Shown: positions 8,115-17,033 of the stretch, in pieces
Layout: each line of letters begins with the position of its first letter
How positions within the stretch are numbered: position 1 is the first letter of the stretch
Assembly (NCBI RefSeq): GCF_003050925.1
Contig: NZ_QAOV01000021.1
Span: 1-64,000 of the forward strand
Source of the DNA: Pseudomonas sp. GV085
GTDB taxonomy: Bacteria > Pseudomonadota > Gammaproteobacteria > Pseudomonadales > Pseudomonadaceae
Reading direction: 5' to 3'
Length of the DNA: 64,000 nucleotides
The notes under the pieces: generated by a model
Seen by the model: the letters and a program-made list of their open reading frames with translations, nothing else
Database searches by the model: none
Told to the model about the DNA's origin: nothing
Translations under genes and position numbers: made by a program

Positions 8115-9713
8115 ATGGCCCGTGTTTCTCTTCTCAGCCTGCCACTGGCCGCGCCGCCACTTAAAAACAGGCAACGCTGGCCCAGCCCGGGCCAACGGTT
8201 GTTGCCGTGGTTGTTGCCCACTGCCCTGTTCACGCTCTGGTGGTTCGCCAGTCGCAACCACTGGATGAGCGAGCAGATCCTGCCGGCGCCGACCCTGGTC
8301 TGGAACAGCGCGCTGGAATTGTCCCAAGGCGAGTTGTGGAGTCATTTGTGGATCAGCCTGCAACGCTTGTTCTGGGGGCTGCTGGCCGGGATCAGCGCTG
8401 GTGCTGTTTTGGGTGCGGCACTGGGTTTCAGTCGTCGACTGGAGCGCCTGGTGTTTCCGACCTTCGCCGGGTTGGCGCAAGTCCCGACCCTGGCCTGGAT
8501 TCCATTGTTCATGGTGTTTTTCGGCATCGGTGAAGTGCTCAAACTGGTGGTGCTGATCAAGGCCATCGTGGTGCCGGTGACCTTGCATACACTGGTCGGT
8601 GTGCGCGATGCACAACCCAAGCTGCGCGAGGCCGCCGCCGTGTTGCGCCTGCCCAGGCACCTGATGATCCGACGCCTGGTGCTGCCTGCCGCACTGCCGG
8701 CATTCATGGCCGGTGTACGCCTCGCGCTGGCCGCCGGCTGGACTTCGCTGCTGGCTGTCGAACTGCTCGCGTCCAGTGAAGGCATCGGTTACCTGATGGT
8801 CTGGGCGCGGCAGCTGTTCATGCTCGACATCGTCTTCGTGTGCATCGTGGTGATCGGCTTGATTGGCGTGGCGATGGATCGCGGCATCGGCCTGCTGGAC
8901 AGGAAACTGGTGCACTGGCCGCACCCGGCCACCGCCGAAATCCGTCGCGGGCCGCATTATCAAGGTTGGCAACGCCTGCAACCGTGGCTGCTGCCATTGG
9001 CGCTTCTGGCGTTGTGGCAACTGACTTCGGATCAGCAGTGGATTGACCCGAACATTCTGGTCAGTCCTCTGGCCGTCCTGCAGACCACTCGGGATGGCTT
9101 GCTCGACGGCACACTGCTTGGCGGCATGGCCCTCAGCCTGGGTCGGACCCTTGGCGGATTGCTGCTCGGCGGCGGGCTCGGGTTTGCCTTGGGGTTGCTG
9201 CTGGGATTGTCGCGGACCAGTGAACGCGTGCTCGGCCCAACCCTCGCCGCCATCCGCCAGATCGCCATTTTCGCCTGGGTGCCGCTGCTCACCGCGTGGT
9301 TCGGTCTGGGGGAATTGGCCAAGTGGGTGTTCGTTGCCCTCGCCGCCTTTTTCCCGCTGTTCATCGCCACCCAACGCAGCGTCGCCCACCTGTCGCCGCA
9401 ACTGAACGAGGCCGCGCAGGTGTTGCGCCTGAATCTGCGTCAGCGCCTCGGGCGACTGGTGCTGCCGGGCGCGGCGCCGGGAATTTTCGCCGGGCTCAGG
9501 CTGAGCCTGATCTACGCCTGGCTCGGCACCATCGGCGCTGAATATTTCATGCCGTCCAACGGCGGCATTGGCAGCCAGATGATCGGCGCCCAGCAACTGC
9601 TGCGCATGGACCTGATCATGGCCGGCATGCTGCTGGTGGGCCTGACCGGTGCCCTGCTCAACCTCATTGGCCAACGCCTGGAAATCCGCGCCACTCGCTG
9701 GAGACACGCATGA
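8115..9713 (+). CDS. atsB: Double-length ABC permease, AtsB-like (two fused permease domains)
   Basis: This 532-residue inner-membrane protein contains two successive SsuC/TauC-type permease domains: roughly residues 30-270 and 290-530. Each half has its own EAA-loop, visible as REAAAVLRLPRHLMIRRLVL and NEAAQVLRLNLRQRLGRLVL, the surface that docks the ATPase. Ordinary family members are about 260-280 residues with one domain and act as homodimers, so this is a tandem fusion. The ATG has GGAGG six bases upstream. It overlaps atsC by four bases (ATGA), so the two are translationally coupled. It should form the channel for sulfate esters with AtsC. Confidence 0.88.
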   Translation: MARVSLLSLPLAAPPLKNRQRWPSPGQRLLPWLLPTALFTLWWFASRNHWMSEQILPAPTLVWNSALELSQGELWSHLWISLQRLFWGLLAGISAGAVLGAALGFSRRLERLVFPTFAGLAQVPTLAWIPLFMVFFGIGEVLKLVVLIKAIVVPVTLHTLVGVRDAQPKLREAAAVLRLPRHLMIRRLVLPAALPAFMAGVRLALAAGWTSLLAVELLASSEGIGYLMVWARQLFMLDIVFVCIVVIGLIGVAMDRGIGLLDRKLVHWPHPATAEIRRGPHYQGWQRLQPWLLPLALLALWQLTSDQQWIDPNILVSPLAVLQTTRDGLLDGTLLGGMALSLGRTLGGLLLGGGLGFALGLLLGLSRTSERVLGPTLAAIRQIAIFAWVPLLTAWFGLGELAKWVFVALAAFFPLFIATQRSVAHLSPQLNEAAQVLRLNLRQRLGRLVLPGAAPGIFAGLRLSLIYAWLGTIGAEYFMPSNGGIGSQMIGAQQLLRMDLIMAGMLLVGLTGALLNLIGQRLEIRATRWRHA

Positions 9714-10525
9714 ACGCACCGATTGTCAGCTTCAATCACGTAGGCAAAACCTTCGACGTCGACGGCTTCACACTTGAGGCCATTCGTGAATTCAACCTGG
9801 ACATCGCCGAGGGTGAGTTCGTCGCCATCGTCGGCTCCAGCGGTTGCGGTAAATCCACTTTGCTGCGGCTCCTGGTGGGCCTCGATACGCAGTTTCGCGG
9901 GCAGATCAGCGTCGACGGAAAAGCCGTCACCGGCATCGGCGGCGAGCGCGGCATCGTCTTTCAGGAGCACCGCTTGTTCCCGTGGCTGAGCGTGGCCGAC
10001 AACATCGGCCTGGGCCTGGTCAATGAGCCACTGAGCGCGGCACAAAAGCACAAGCGCATCGCTGATTTCATCGAACTGGTGGGCCTCGGCGACTTCGCCC
10101 GCGCCTATCCGCACCAGCTCTCCGGCGGCATGGCACAGCGCGTGGCCATTGCTCGCGGCCTGGTGGCCAGCCCACGGATTCTGCTGCTGGACGAGCCCTT
10201 CGGCGCCCTCGATGCGCTGACCCGCCAACAGATGCAGGACGAACTGCTGGCGATCCGCGCGCGGGCAAAAATCACCACGGTGCTGGTCACCCACGACGTC
10301 GAGGAAGCGATCTTCCTCGCCGACCGTGTGGTGGTAATGGAGCCGCGTCCGGGGCGGATCAAGCAAGTGGTCGACATTGCCCTGCCCCATCCGCGCCAAC
10401 GCAGCAGTTTCGACTTCCACCAGTTACGCGAAGAACTGCTTCACGAACTCACCAGCGACGATCACTACCAGCCCCCCGTGCCGGTGCAGGTCCGCGATCT
10501 GCCGCTGTCCTTCATTGCCTACTGA
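9710..10525 (+). CDS. atsC: ABC transporter ATP-binding protein, AtsC-like
   Basis: This 271-residue ATPase powers the AtsB importer. Walker A is GSSGCGKSTLLR, the Q-loop lies near IVFQEHRLFPW, the ABC signature is LSGGMAQR, Walker B is ILLLDEPFGALD, and the switch histidine is in VTHDVEEA. This arrangement is typical of the SsuB/TauB (nitrate/sulfonate/taurine) branch. The start overlaps the atsB stop by four bases, and the arylsulfatase gene follows 15 nt downstream, which indicates one atsB-atsC-atsA transcript. Confidence 0.92.
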   Translation: MNAPIVSFNHVGKTFDVDGFTLEAIREFNLDIAEGEFVAIVGSSGCGKSTLLRLLVGLDTQFRGQISVDGKAVTGIGGERGIVFQEHRLFPWLSVADNIGLGLVNEPLSAAQKHKRIADFIELVGLGDFARAYPHQLSGGMAQRVAIARGLVASPRILLLDEPFGALDALTRQQMQDELLAIRARAKITTVLVTHDVEEAIFLADRVVVMEPRPGRIKQVVDIALPHPRQRSSFDFHQLREELLHELTSDDHYQPPVPVQVRDLPLSFIAY

Positions 10526-10540
10526 AAAAGGAAATGCTTG

Positions 10541-12151
10541 ATGCCGCAACGTCCCAACTTTCTAGTGATCCTGGCCGATGACCTGGGCTTTTCCGACCTC
10601 GGCGCCTTCGGTGGCGAAATCAATACACCAAACCTTGATGCATTGGCCAACAATGGCCTGCGCCTGACCGATTTTCACACCGCACCGACCTGCTCGCCGA
10701 CCCGGTCGATGCTGCTCACCGGCACCGATCACCACATCGCCGGCATCGGCACCATGGCCGAAGCATTGACCCCGGACCTCATCGGCAAGCCGGGTTACGA
10801 AGGGCACCTGAACGACCGCGTGGTCGCCCTGCCCGAGTTGCTGCGCGAGGCGGGTTACCAGACCTTGATGAGCGGCAAATGGCACCTGGGCCTGACCGCA
10901 GAACTGGCGCCTCACGCCCGGGGTTTCGAGCGTTCGTTTTCTCTGTTGCCCGGCGCCGCCAACCATTACGGCTTCGAGCCGACCTACGATGAAACGACGC
11001 CACGGTTGCTGAAATCCACCCCGGCGCTGTACATCGAAGACGACCAATTCATCGACGAACTGCCGAAGGATTTCTATTCCTCAGATGCCTTTGGCGACAA
11101 GCTGCTGCAATACCTCAAGGAGCGCGACCAGACCCGGCCGTTCTTCGCTTACCTGCCGTTTTCCGCACCGCACTGGCCGTTGCAGGCGCCGGCCGAGGTG
11201 GTGGAAAAATACCGCGGGCGCTATGACGCCGGCCCTGAAGCACTGCGAATCGAGCGCCTGGAAAAACTCAAAAAGCTGGGGCTGATCGAGGCCGATGTCG
11301 AGCCGCATCCGTTGATCCAGTTGACCGCACAATGGGATGCCTTGAGCGACGAACAACGGCAGATCTCCGCGCGGGCCATGGAGGTGTATGCAGCGATGGT
11401 CGAGCGCATGGACTGGAACATCGGCCGCGTCGTCGACTACCTGCGCCAACAAGGGCAACTGGACAACACCTTCATCCTGTTCATGTCCGATAACGGCGCC
11501 GAAGGGGCATTGCTGGAGGCTTTCCCGAAATTCGGCCCGCAGTTGCTGACCTATCTCAACCAGCATTACGACAACAGCCTGGACAACATCGGCCGCGCCA
11601 ATTCCTACGTCTGGTACGGGCCGAACTGGGCGCAAGTGGCGACCGCGCCATCGCGGCTGTTCAAGGCCTTCACCACCGAAGGCGGGATTCGCGTGCCGGC
11701 GCTGGTGCATTACCCGCAACTGCCGCTCAAGGGGCAGATCAGCCACGGTTTCGGCACCGTGATGGACATCACACCGACCATTCTCGACCTCGCCGGTGTG
11801 CGCCATCCGGGCAAGCAGTGGCATGGCAAGCCCGTGGCGCAAATCCGCGGTAAATCGTGGCTGGGGTTTCTGTCGGGCGAGACGACGCAAGTGCATGACG
11901 AGCACACCGTGACCGGGTGGGAATTGTTCGGTCGGCGGGCGATTCGACAGGGAAAATGGAAGGCGGTGTACATCCCGGGACCGGTCGGGCCGGCGACCTG
12001 GCAACTGTATGACCTGGGCAATGATCCGGGGGAGATTCATGACCTGGCGTCGAGCCAACCGCAGAAGCTTGGTGCCTTGATCGAGCACTGGCAGCGGTAT
12101 GTGGATGAGACTGGGGTGATCCTGAGTGAGTCGCCATTTCAGCCAGACTAA
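10541..12151 (+). CDS. atsA: Arylsulfatase
   Basis: This 536-residue enzyme hydrolyses aryl sulfate esters to release sulfate. Metal-binding aspartates appear at the N-terminus (LADDLGFSDLG, Asp13 and Asp14). The sulfatase signature CSPTRSMLLTG starts at Cys51, the residue converted to formylglycine; both the length and the Cys51 position agree with P. aeruginosa AtsA as I recall it. No signal peptide is seen, which fits a cytoplasmic enzyme fed by the AtsRBC importer. I chose the ATG at 10541 (AAGGA about 8 nt upstream) over an in-frame TTG three bases earlier. No formylglycine-generating enzyme is in the window. Confidence 0.94.
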   Translation: MPQRPNFLVILADDLGFSDLGAFGGEINTPNLDALANNGLRLTDFHTAPTCSPTRSMLLTGTDHHIAGIGTMAEALTPDLIGKPGYEGHLNDRVVALPELLREAGYQTLMSGKWHLGLTAELAPHARGFERSFSLLPGAANHYGFEPTYDETTPRLLKSTPALYIEDDQFIDELPKDFYSSDAFGDKLLQYLKERDQTRPFFAYLPFSAPHWPLQAPAEVVEKYRGRYDAGPEALRIERLEKLKKLGLIEADVEPHPLIQLTAQWDALSDEQRQISARAMEVYAAMVERMDWNIGRVVDYLRQQGQLDNTFILFMSDNGAEGALLEAFPKFGPQLLTYLNQHYDNSLDNIGRANSYVWYGPNWAQVATAPSRLFKAFTTEGGIRVPALVHYPQLPLKGQISHGFGTVMDITPTILDLAGVRHPGKQWHGKPVAQIRGKSWLGFLSGETTQVHDEHTVTGWELFGRRAIRQGKWKAVYIPGPVGPATWQLYDLGNDPGEIHDLASSQPQKLGALIEHWQRYVDETGVILSESPFQPD

Positions 12152-12162
12152 ACATTACCCCC

Positions 12163-12266
12163 TGTGGCGAGGGAGCTTGCTCCCGTTGGGCTGCGCAGTA
12201 GTCCCCTTCGTTTTCGGGATAAGGGGGCCGCTTCGCGACCCAGCGGGAGCAAGCTCCCTCGCCACA
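12163..12266. repeat. REP pair, second family (GTGGCGAGGGAGCTTGCTCCCG)
   Basis: Inverted copies of a different REP family (GGCGAGGGAGCTTGCTCCCG type) fill the gap between the convergent atsA and desaturase genes. The pair could act as a bidirectional terminator. Confidence 0.85.
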
Positions 12267-12274
12267 AATACGAG

Positions 12275-13348
12275 TCAGACGTGAGCGGTTTGTGTCCTCA
12301 CACCTACCGCCTCTTCCTTGCCCTCAAACCGGTTGGCCCGCGCAAACGTGCCGAAATCATTGAACCGCACGCCCATCTCGCGCATCACCTTGTGCCCCAC
12401 CAGTACGGTCAACTGGCGAATGTAGAACGGCTCCTTCACCACAAAGTGATGGATGCTGTGGCTGCTACCGAAGTTGAAGCAGAACGCCTGCAACGGCCAC
12501 AGCCACCATGCGTTCAGCACCTGGGTCTGCTGCATCACATTGCCCGGTTCCACGTCACCGTAGTAGTGCATGTTCGAGCTGATGAAGTGAAGGCAGAACG
12601 TGCGCAACACGTTCGGACCGATGATTACCACAGCCGCAATGTCGATCACCTGCATCACCGACAACGTCATCGCTGACCACTCGATGGGAGCGCCCATCAG
12701 ATGCGCAATGCCGTTCGCTGCGTGGATGCCGAGAAACACGTACCACGCGCCCCAATGCATCAGCGCCAGCGGTGCGTAGACCTTCAGCGTACGGTAAATG
12801 ATGCTGAACTTCATGGCCAAGGTCTTGGCCCGCAGCATGCGGATGAACGACGACATGATGTTGTCGCCAATCATCAAAAACCGTGCGAAGCCCCAAGGTT
12901 CGCCGTTGGTGATGGCGCGTTCTTCCAGGTCGGCTTCGGAGCCGGAGACTTTGTGGTGATTGAGGTGCAGGTGTCGGCGAATCCATGGGTTGATGGTGCT
13001 CGGCCGCGCCAGCCACACCAGCCCCATCATCAGGTTGTGCGGCACCTTCTGCTTGCGAAAGTACATGCTGTGGATCAGGTCATGTTCCAGTTCATGGGTA
13101 AGCGAGGCGAAAAATGCATTGAGCAACAGGCACGCCCACCAGGCCATATGCCCGGTCATGTAGAGCGCGGCCGAACCGACCATACCGGCCAAGGCGAAGG
13201 TCAGAATGCCCGCGCCCATGGCGTCCTGATGCTTGAGAATCGGATAACGCTCGCGCAACTCGACGCCTTTGGCCAGTACCACTTCACGGATATGCGCTGA
13301 TCGCTGTGATGCATTCAGTCGCTGGGGGCTTGCAGAAGTACCGTCCAT
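12275..13348 (-). CDS. Membrane fatty-acid desaturase family protein
   Basis: This 357-residue integral membrane protein has the three histidine clusters of the diiron desaturase/hydroxylase superfamily: HELEHDLIH (after the first helical pair), HLHLNHHKVSG, and HSIHHFVV near the C-terminus. Hydrophobic segments lie at about residues 48-85, with another set at about 190-265. The substrate is not readable; the family includes acyl-lipid desaturases, carotenoid hydroxylases and alkane hydroxylases. An AraC-type regulator is divergently placed 100 nt away, and it probably controls this gene. It is distinct from the DesA homologue at 22613. Confidence 0.85.
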   Translation of the reverse strand: MDGTSASPQRLNASQRSAHIREVVLAKGVELRERYPILKHQDAMGAGILTFALAGMVGSAALYMTGHMAWWACLLLNAFFASLTHELEHDLIHSMYFRKQKVPHNLMMGLVWLARPSTINPWIRRHLHLNHHKVSGSEADLEERAITNGEPWGFARFLMIGDNIMSSFIRMLRAKTLAMKFSIIYRTLKVYAPLALMHWGAWYVFLGIHAANGIAHLMGAPIEWSAMTLSVMQVIDIAAVVIIGPNVLRTFCLHFISSNMHYYGDVEPGNVMQQTQVLNAWWLWPLQAFCFNFGSSHSIHHFVVKEPFYIRQLTVLVGHKVMREMGVRFNDFGTFARANRFEGKEEAVGVRTQTAHV

Positions 13349-13448
13349 GCTTCCATCCTCTGATTATTGATGGTTGCATCCTGCCTTGCGGACCCTCGCA
13401 ATGCGGTAGCCGAGAACGCCAACATGTTGACCGGAAGCGCCAATCAGC

Positions 13449-14453
13449 ATGACTGAACCGACCTCCCTCGCCAGCTGGACCCGCGCCCTGCGCAAGCAAC
13501 TCGATGCCTTGGGCATCGACAGCACCGCCCTGTGCCAGCAAGCGGGGCTCGACCCGCAACTGATGGACGACCCGAACGCGCGCTACCCGCTGTCGGGCAC
13601 CACGCACCTGTGGAATCTGGCGGTGCAGGCCAGCGGCGACCCGGCGATCGGTTTGCGGGTTTCGCGTTTCGTCAGCCCGACCACCTTCCATGCGCTGGGC
13701 TATGCACTGGTGGCCAGCGGCAGCCTGCGGGAAGTGTTCGAGCGCATCGTGCGCTATCACCAGGTGGTCAGCGATGCCCTGGAACTGGAACTGACCCGCA
13801 CCGATGATCGCTACTGTTTCCGTCTGAAAGTTCCAATGGGTAATCCGGCCCCGGCCTTCGAAGCCATCGATGCGTTCATGGCGATTTACGTGCGCACTTG
13901 CCGCAATCGCCTGGGTCGCGACTACGCGCCGCTGGCGACCTACCTGCGCCGCCCGGAGCCGGCAGACGCGCACCAATGGCATAAAGTCTTTCGCTCGCCT
14001 GTGCACTTCGGCGCCGACGAGGATCGACTGGAATTCGCCCTCATCGACTTCGACAGCCACCTGGACGATGCCAACCCGGAGCTGGCCGAACACAACGAAA
14101 CCGTGCTCAAGCGCACCCTGGCGCAACTCAAGCCGCTGACGTGGGAGCGCAAGGTCCGCGACGCCATTGAAGAACAACTGCCCGAAGGCGAACCCAGCGC
14201 CGAACACATCGCCAAGGCCCTGCACCTGAGCTTGCGCAGCCTGCAACGGCACCTGGCCGATGAAGGCTACCGGTTCGACACGCTGCTCAACGAAAGCCGC
14301 GAAAACCTCGCGCTACTGCACCTGCGCGACCCGCAATGTTCGTTGAGCGAGATCAGTTATCTGCTCGGCTTTGCCGACACCAGCAGCTTCAGTCGTGCGT
14401 TCAAGCGCTGGACGGGGATGACGCCGGGGCAGTTTCGGGATGGGTTGCGCTGA
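13449..14453 (+). CDS. AraC-family transcriptional regulator
   Basis: This 334-residue protein has a large N-terminal effector domain of the type found in OruR/ArgR-like AraC proteins (about residues 20-210) and a C-terminal double helix-turn-helix (about 232-332). The DNA-binding part shows SLRSLQRHLADEGYRFD and the typical family ending ISYLLGFADTSSFSRAFKRW. It is divergent from the desaturase gene, so it is the likely regulator of that gene and perhaps of itself. The effector may be lipid-related, but that is inference. Confidence 0.9.
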   Translation: MTEPTSLASWTRALRKQLDALGIDSTALCQQAGLDPQLMDDPNARYPLSGTTHLWNLAVQASGDPAIGLRVSRFVSPTTFHALGYALVASGSLREVFERIVRYHQVVSDALELELTRTDDRYCFRLKVPMGNPAPAFEAIDAFMAIYVRTCRNRLGRDYAPLATYLRRPEPADAHQWHKVFRSPVHFGADEDRLEFALIDFDSHLDDANPELAEHNETVLKRTLAQLKPLTWERKVRDAIEEQLPEGEPSAEHIAKALHLSLRSLQRHLADEGYRFDTLLNESRENLALLHLRDPQCSLSEISYLLGFADTSSFSRAFKRWTGMTPGQFRDGLR

Positions 14454-14549
14454 TCTAGCCTGAGAATGGGTTGCCTGGACTGGCCTCTTCGCGCGCAAGC
14501 CCCACAGGATTATTGGCTAACCCCAAATCCGAGATTCACATAAACCCCC

Positions 14550-14638
14550 TGTGGGAGCGAGCCTGCTCGCGAAGGCGTCAGGTCAGGTACATCCGTATCG
14601 ACTGACACTCCGCTTTCGCGAGCAGGCTCGCTCCCACA
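14550..14638. repeat. REP pair (BIME) downstream of the AraC gene
   Basis: Two inverted GGGAGCGAGCCTGCTCGCGA copies lie between the convergent AraC and Crp/Fnr-type genes. Nothing else is recognised in the 203-nt gap. Confidence 0.9.
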
Positions 14639-14656
14639 TTGGGCCTGCGTGATCGG

Positions 14657-15343
14657 TTAAATCGTGGCTAACACCCGCAACCGGGCAGCATCAAGGATTT
14701 CAATTTCGCCGTAACTCAGCCCGATGATCCCCTGTGCCTGTAAATCCTTGAGAATCTGGTTGGTGGTCTGGCGTGACAGCGACAACATGGCGGCAAGCTG
14801 CTCCTGGGGCAGTTGCAGGACGCGGCGCGGTGGGGCGGTCTCGCCATAACCTTCAGCAATCATCAACAAGCGGTGCGCCAACCTCGCCGGGGCCGGCAAC
14901 AGGCTCAGTTGTTCGAGGTTGATGAAGGTCATGCGCAGTTTCTGGCTCATCAGCAACGCCAGTTGCCGCCAGTGCTGCGGATGCTCGTCGAGCAGTGCCA
15001 GCAAGGTGTTCTGGGGAATGTGCAGCAGCGTGCACTGGCCTACGCCGTAGGCATCGTGGGTGCGTGGCTGGCCATCGAACAGGCAGATTTCGCCGAACCA
15101 GTGCGGCGGCTCCATCAGGCTCAGCAACGCTTCCTTGCCCTGCTCGCTCACGGCGCCGACGCGCACCGCGCCTTCAAGCACCGCGTACAGTCCGCAGGGC
15201 GGATCGCCACGCTTGAACAACCGCTGGCCCGGTGACAAGCGCCGTACCCTGGCCACCGACAGCAAACTATCCTGTAGGGAAACAGGCAAATGGCTGAACC
15301 ACTGACCACTCATCAGGCGTGGACGCCAGACCTGCATATCCAT
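14657..15343 (-). CDS. Crp/Fnr-family transcriptional regulator
   Basis: This 228-residue regulator has an N-terminal cyclic-nucleotide-binding-like beta-roll (about 20-130, with FKRGDPPCGLYAVLEGAVRV and FGEICLFDGQPRTHDA) and a C-terminal Crp-type helix-turn-helix (about 150-225, with MLSLSRQTTNQILKDLQ). The start at 15343 is supported by AGGAG five bases upstream; the longer frame to 15427 would overlap the divergent neighbour's start. The cysteines do not form an Fnr-type iron-sulfur cluster pattern. The ligand is not predictable. It is divergent from the Mpo1-like gene. Confidence 0.87.
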   Translation of the reverse strand: MDMQVWRPRLMSGQWFSHLPVSLQDSLLSVARVRRLSPGQRLFKRGDPPCGLYAVLEGAVRVGAVSEQGKEALLSLMEPPHWFGEICLFDGQPRTHDAYGVGQCTLLHIPQNTLLALLDEHPQHWRQLALLMSQKLRMTFINLEQLSLLPAPARLAHRLLMIAEGYGETAPPRRVLQLPQEQLAAMLSLSRQTTNQILKDLQAQGIIGLSYGEIEILDAARLRVLATI

Positions 15344-15426
15344 GAAAACTCCTAGAGATTGTCGCCTGGCTGACAGTGCGGGAAGTGGCCCCGGGGCATG
15401 ATCGATCACCCCACAGGAGAACAACA

Positions 15427-15951
15427 ATGAAAAGCCTCGTCGACCACCTCAGTCAATACGCCGCCTACCACCGTGACCCACGCAACATCGCCTCGCACTT
15501 TATCGGCATTCCACTGATCGTGGTCGCCGTCGCGGTGTTGCTGTCGCGGCCGGAGTGGTCGCTGGGCGGCGTGTGGCTGTCACCGGCGGTGCTCGTCTCG
15601 CTGGCATCGGCATGGTTTTACCTGCGCCTGGAATTGCGCCTGGGCGTGTTGATGACCGTGTTGCTCGGGCTGTCCGTCTGGGCAGGACATGCGCTGGCGC
15701 AGCAAGGCACGCTGGTCTGGCTGGGCAGCGGTGTGGCGATGTTCATGATCGGTTGGGCGATCCAGTTTGTCGGTCATCATTACGAAGGGCGCAAGCCGGC
15801 ATTTGTCGATGATGTGACCGGGTTGATTGTCGGGCCGCTGTTTGTGGTGGCCGAACTGGCGTTCATGCTGGGGATGCGGCATGAGCTCAAAGAGCAGATC
15901 GAGGCACGGGCGGGTGGTGTGCGGGTCAATCCGAAGCGTGCGGCTGTTTAG
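15427..15951 (+). CDS. Mpo1-like (DUF962) membrane protein
   Basis: This 174-residue protein has four or so hydrophobic segments and the conserved family signature at the N-terminus (YAAYHRDPRNIASHFIGIP), followed by WAIQFVGHHYEGRKPAF. In yeast, Mpo1 is an Fe(II)-dependent dioxygenase that shortens 2-hydroxy fatty acids; the histidines seen here match the family motif. The bacterial role is unproven. The ATG at 15427 has AGGAG 7 bases upstream and is preferred over an in-frame ATG at 15376. It is divergent from the Crp/Fnr gene, 83 nt apart. Confidence 0.85.
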   Translation: MKSLVDHLSQYAAYHRDPRNIASHFIGIPLIVVAVAVLLSRPEWSLGGVWLSPAVLVSLASAWFYLRLELRLGVLMTVLLGLSVWAGHALAQQGTLVWLGSGVAMFMIGWAIQFVGHHYEGRKPAFVDDVTGLIVGPLFVVAELAFMLGMRHELKEQIEARAGGVRVNPKRAAV

Positions 15952-15955
15952 ATTG

Positions 15956-16031
15956 CTATCGCGAGCAAGCTCGCTCCCACAGGGATCCGCGGTGCACACA
16001 GATCAATTGTAGGAGCGAGCCTGCTCGCGAA
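15956..16031. repeat. REP pair between convergent Mpo1-like gene and cysA
   Basis: Two inverted REP copies fill nearly the whole 89-nt gap between the convergent genes. They may serve as a bidirectional transcription end. Confidence 0.9.
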
Positions 16032-16040
16032 GCTTTTGCC

Positions 16041-17030
16041 TTAGATATTGGCGACTTTCTGCCAGACCTTCGGTTTGAAGAACAACGTCTCGCCTTTTGC
16101 CAAACCAACCAGGCTGTCGTGATCCTTTACCACTTCGGCTTCGATCAGATCGCTCTGCCCTTCGACCTTCAACGTCACCCGTGTTGTCGCGCCCAGCGGA
16201 CGAATATCGCGCACTTCAGCCGCGTGGTGGTCTTCCAGTTCATGGCGCGACAGCGACACTTCGTGCGGGCGGAACAGCACATGTTTGTCTTCGCCCAAGT
16301 GCAGACGGTTCGAATCACCGAGGAAGTGATAGACGAAATCGCTGGCCGGGTTTTCGTAGACGTCACCCGGTGAGCCGATCTGCTCGATCACACCTTTGTT
16401 CATCACCACGATGCGGTCGGCGACTTCCATCGCTTCTTCCTGGTCGTGGGTCACGAACACCGAGGTCAGGTTGATATCTTCGTGCAGACGCGCCAACCAG
16501 CGGCGCAGTTCCTTGCGAACCTTGGCGTCAAGGGCGCCGAAAGGCTCGTCGAGCAACAGCACTTTCGGCTCCACCGCCAGCGCCCGGGCCAAGGCAATGC
16601 GCTGACGCTGTCCGCCGGAGAGTTGTTCAGGGTAGCGATCCGACAACCAGTCCAGTTGCACCATGTTCAGCAGTTCGTGGACCTTGGTGGCGATCTGGCT
16701 TTCGCTCGGGCGCTGGTTTTTCGGCTTCATGCGCAGGCCGAACGCGACGTTGTCGAACACCGTCATGTGGCGGAACAAGGCGTAGTGCTGGAACACAAAA
16801 CCGACGTTGCGATCACGCACGTCGTGGCCGGAGACGTCTTCACCGTGGAACACGATGTTGCCCTGGTCCGGGGTTTCCAGGCCGGCGATGATCCGCAGCA
16901 AAGTGGTCTTGCCGCAGCCCGACGGCCCGAGCAGTGCGACGAGTTCGCCGCTCTGGATGTCCAGGCTGATGTTGTCCAGCGCCTTGAAGGCATGGAAGTT
17001 CTTGCTGACGTTACGCACTTCGATCGACAT
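16041..17030 (-). CDS. cysA: Sulfate/thiosulfate import ATP-binding protein CysA
   Basis: This 329-residue ATPase of the sulfate importer has Walker A (GPSGCGKTTLLR, about 33-44), Q-loop (VFQHYALFRHMT), signature (LSGGQRQRIALARAL), Walker B (VLLLDEPFGALD) and switch His (VTHDQEEA). A C-terminal TOBE-like regulatory domain (about 235-325) completes the CysA layout. It is the last gene of cysT-cysW-cysA, four bases after cysW. The operon delivers sulfate to the cytoplasm for cysteine synthesis and is normally under CysB control. Confidence 0.96.
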   Translation of the reverse strand: MSIEVRNVSKNFHAFKALDNISLDIQSGELVALLGPSGCGKTTLLRIIAGLETPDQGNIVFHGEDVSGHDVRDRNVGFVFQHYALFRHMTVFDNVAFGLRMKPKNQRPSESQIATKVHELLNMVQLDWLSDRYPEQLSGGQRQRIALARALAVEPKVLLLDEPFGALDAKVRKELRRWLARLHEDINLTSVFVTHDQEEAMEVADRIVVMNKGVIEQIGSPGDVYENPASDFVYHFLGDSNRLHLGEDKHVLFRPHEVSLSRHELEDHHAAEVRDIRPLGATTRVTLKVEGQSDLIEAEVVKDHDSLVGLAKGETLFFKPKVWQKVANI

Positions 17031-17033
17031 GAA

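Noticed and set aside
7950..9719. A 589-codon minus-strand frame rich in Gln, His and Arg
   Set aside because: It is antisense to atsB, which has clear permease domains, ribosome-binding site and coupling to atsC. The REP region is also read through, which is typical of chance frames.
12164..12676. A plus-strand frame of 170 codons after atsA
   Set aside because: It begins in the REP pair and continues antisense to the desaturase gene; no ribosome-binding site or domain is seen.
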